DNA from: DATBRC01 sp036560485
GTDB taxonomy: Bacteria > Pseudomonadota > Gammaproteobacteria > Burkholderiales > Burkholderiaceae_D
Direction of reading: 5' to 3'
NCBI GenBank assembly: GCA_036560485.1
Contig: DATBRC010000039.1
Coordinates: 1 to 23,728, forward strand
DNA length: 23,728 nt
Part shown: positions 23,337 through 23,728 of the stretch, one piece after another
Layout: every line of letters starts with the position of its first letter
Position numbering within the stretch: position 1 is the first letter of the stretch
Made by a program: the position numbers and the translations under genes
Notes under the pieces: model-generated
Seen by the model: only the letters and a program-made list of their open reading frames with translations
Told to the model about the DNA's origin: nothing
Databases searched by the model: none

Positions 23337-23378
23337 TTTCAGATCACCAATTTATTAATTAATCGCCAATATATCCAC

Positions 23379-23543
23379 GTGTTGCAAGCGACACAAACAA
23401 AATATCGTTTTAACAACGCGCCTATTCAAGAGTTGAATTTAGCGATACTAAAAGAATTGGATTTTGATACCAAACGTTTTGCTGAACGGTACGCAGCGAC
23501 TACAGTTTTTAATGAAATGCGTAAAGCCAGAAGGAGCAGTTAA
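23379..23543 (+). CDS. Short hypothetical reading frame or gene remnant, 54 codons
   Basis: A plus-strand frame between pilV and the 5S gene, ending TAA at 23541-23543. It is open back to about 23321; GTG 23379 or the adjacent TTG are the possible starts, without a clear ribosome-binding site. The peptide looks protein-like: IQELNLAILKELDFDTKRFA followed by ERYAATTVFNEMRKARRSS, a probable helical segment with a basic tail. No family was recognised. It could be a small gene or the 3' remnant of a longer one whose upstream part was lost when the pilus operon came to lie there. It is convergent with the 5S rRNA. Confidence 0.3.
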   Translation: MLQATQTKYRFNNAPIQELNLAILKELDFDTKRFAERYAATTVFNEMRKARRSS

Positions 23544-23596
23544 TAAAGACCAACCAAGCCGGCAGCCGGCAAGCGATAGAAAGCACCGCCGCAAAA

Positions 23597-23635
23597 GACA
23601 ACACCCCCGGCTCATGCGAGGCGGGGGTGTTGGGG
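23597..23635 (-). terminator. Intrinsic terminator of the rRNA operon
   Basis: On the minus strand AACACCCCCG and CGGGGGTGTT pair perfectly (10 bp), extended by GAG/CTC across a mismatch, and are followed by TCTTTT. It begins about 11 nt beyond the 3' end of the 5S RNA. Confidence 0.85.
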
Positions 23636-23642
23636 GATAAAA

Positions 23643-23728
23643 GCCTGACGATGACCTACTTTCACACTGGTTGCAGCACTATCATCGGCGCAAAGTCGTT
23701 TCACGGTCCTGTTCGGGATGGGAAGGGG
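23643..23728 (-). rRNA. rrf: 5S ribosomal RNA, 3' part
   Basis: The minus strand reads CCCCTTCCCATCCCGAACAG at the window edge, then GTGAAACGACTTTGCGCCGATGATAGT and ends GTAGGTCATCGTCAGGC. These are the conserved 5S segments: the loop region CCGAACxxxxxxGTGAAAC and GCGCCGATGxTAGT. About 86 nt are present; the 5' end lies beyond the right edge, where 23S and 16S are expected further upstream. A terminator follows directly. Confidence 0.93.

Overview
The window looks like a chromosomal segment of a betaproteobacterium, probably Burkholderiales and close to Oxalobacteraceae/Herminiimonas. That placement is inferred from gene content and order (dnaX-ybaB-recR; ribD-ribE-ribBX-ribH-nusB-aminotransferase; a PilV/W/X/Y1/E/FimT set beside an rRNA operon), from moderate GC content and from the SRP RNA apical loop. 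No database search was possible. No transposase, integrase, CRISPR array, phage gene or obvious defence system is visible; most of the window is core genome.

Layout. At 1-2.3 kb a bidirectional terminator is followed by a HupE/UreJ metal transporter (minus) and, divergently, a membrane GGDEF diguanylate cyclase (plus). From 7.5 down to 2.3 kb runs a minus-strand series: dnaX, ybaB, recR, a CaiB-type CoA-transferase, a 44-residue membrane miniprotein and a response regulator with a degenerate extra receiver domain. At 7.6-9.3 kb is an AidB-like acyl-CoA dehydrogenase (plus) behind a perfect 19-bp palindrome. At 9.4-11 kb are the SRP RNA gene ffs and ubiD, both minus. At 11.0-12.4 kb a near-consensus promoter and a roughly 310-nt structured leader precede a membrane-anchored lytic transglycosylase (plus).

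From 17.8 down to 12.5 kb lies the riboflavin cluster (minus): ribD, ribE, ribBX, ribH, nusB and a class I aminotransferase. From 23.3 down to 17.8 kb, immediately upstream on the same strand, lies the type IV pilus minor-pilin operon pilV-pilW-pilX-pilY1-pilE-fimT, visibly more AT-rich than the rib genes. The window ends in the 3' part of a 5S rRNA gene with its terminator (minus).

Functional themes. RibD, RibE, RibBX and RibH give most of riboflavin synthesis, but the GTP cyclohydrolase II half of RibBX lacks its zinc cysteines, so a separate RibA is expected elsewhere. The minor pilins and PilY1 should form the priming/tip complex of a type IV pilus. DnaX, YbaB and RecR serve replication and repair.

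No wholly new multi-gene system is evident. The points most worth checking are: an A9 slippery site in dnaX with an immediate -1 stop; a hairpin hiding the ribBX ribosome-binding site; the structured leader of the lytic transglycosylase; a Gln in place of an expected conserved His in UbiD; and short genes at 3.3 and 23.4 kb.
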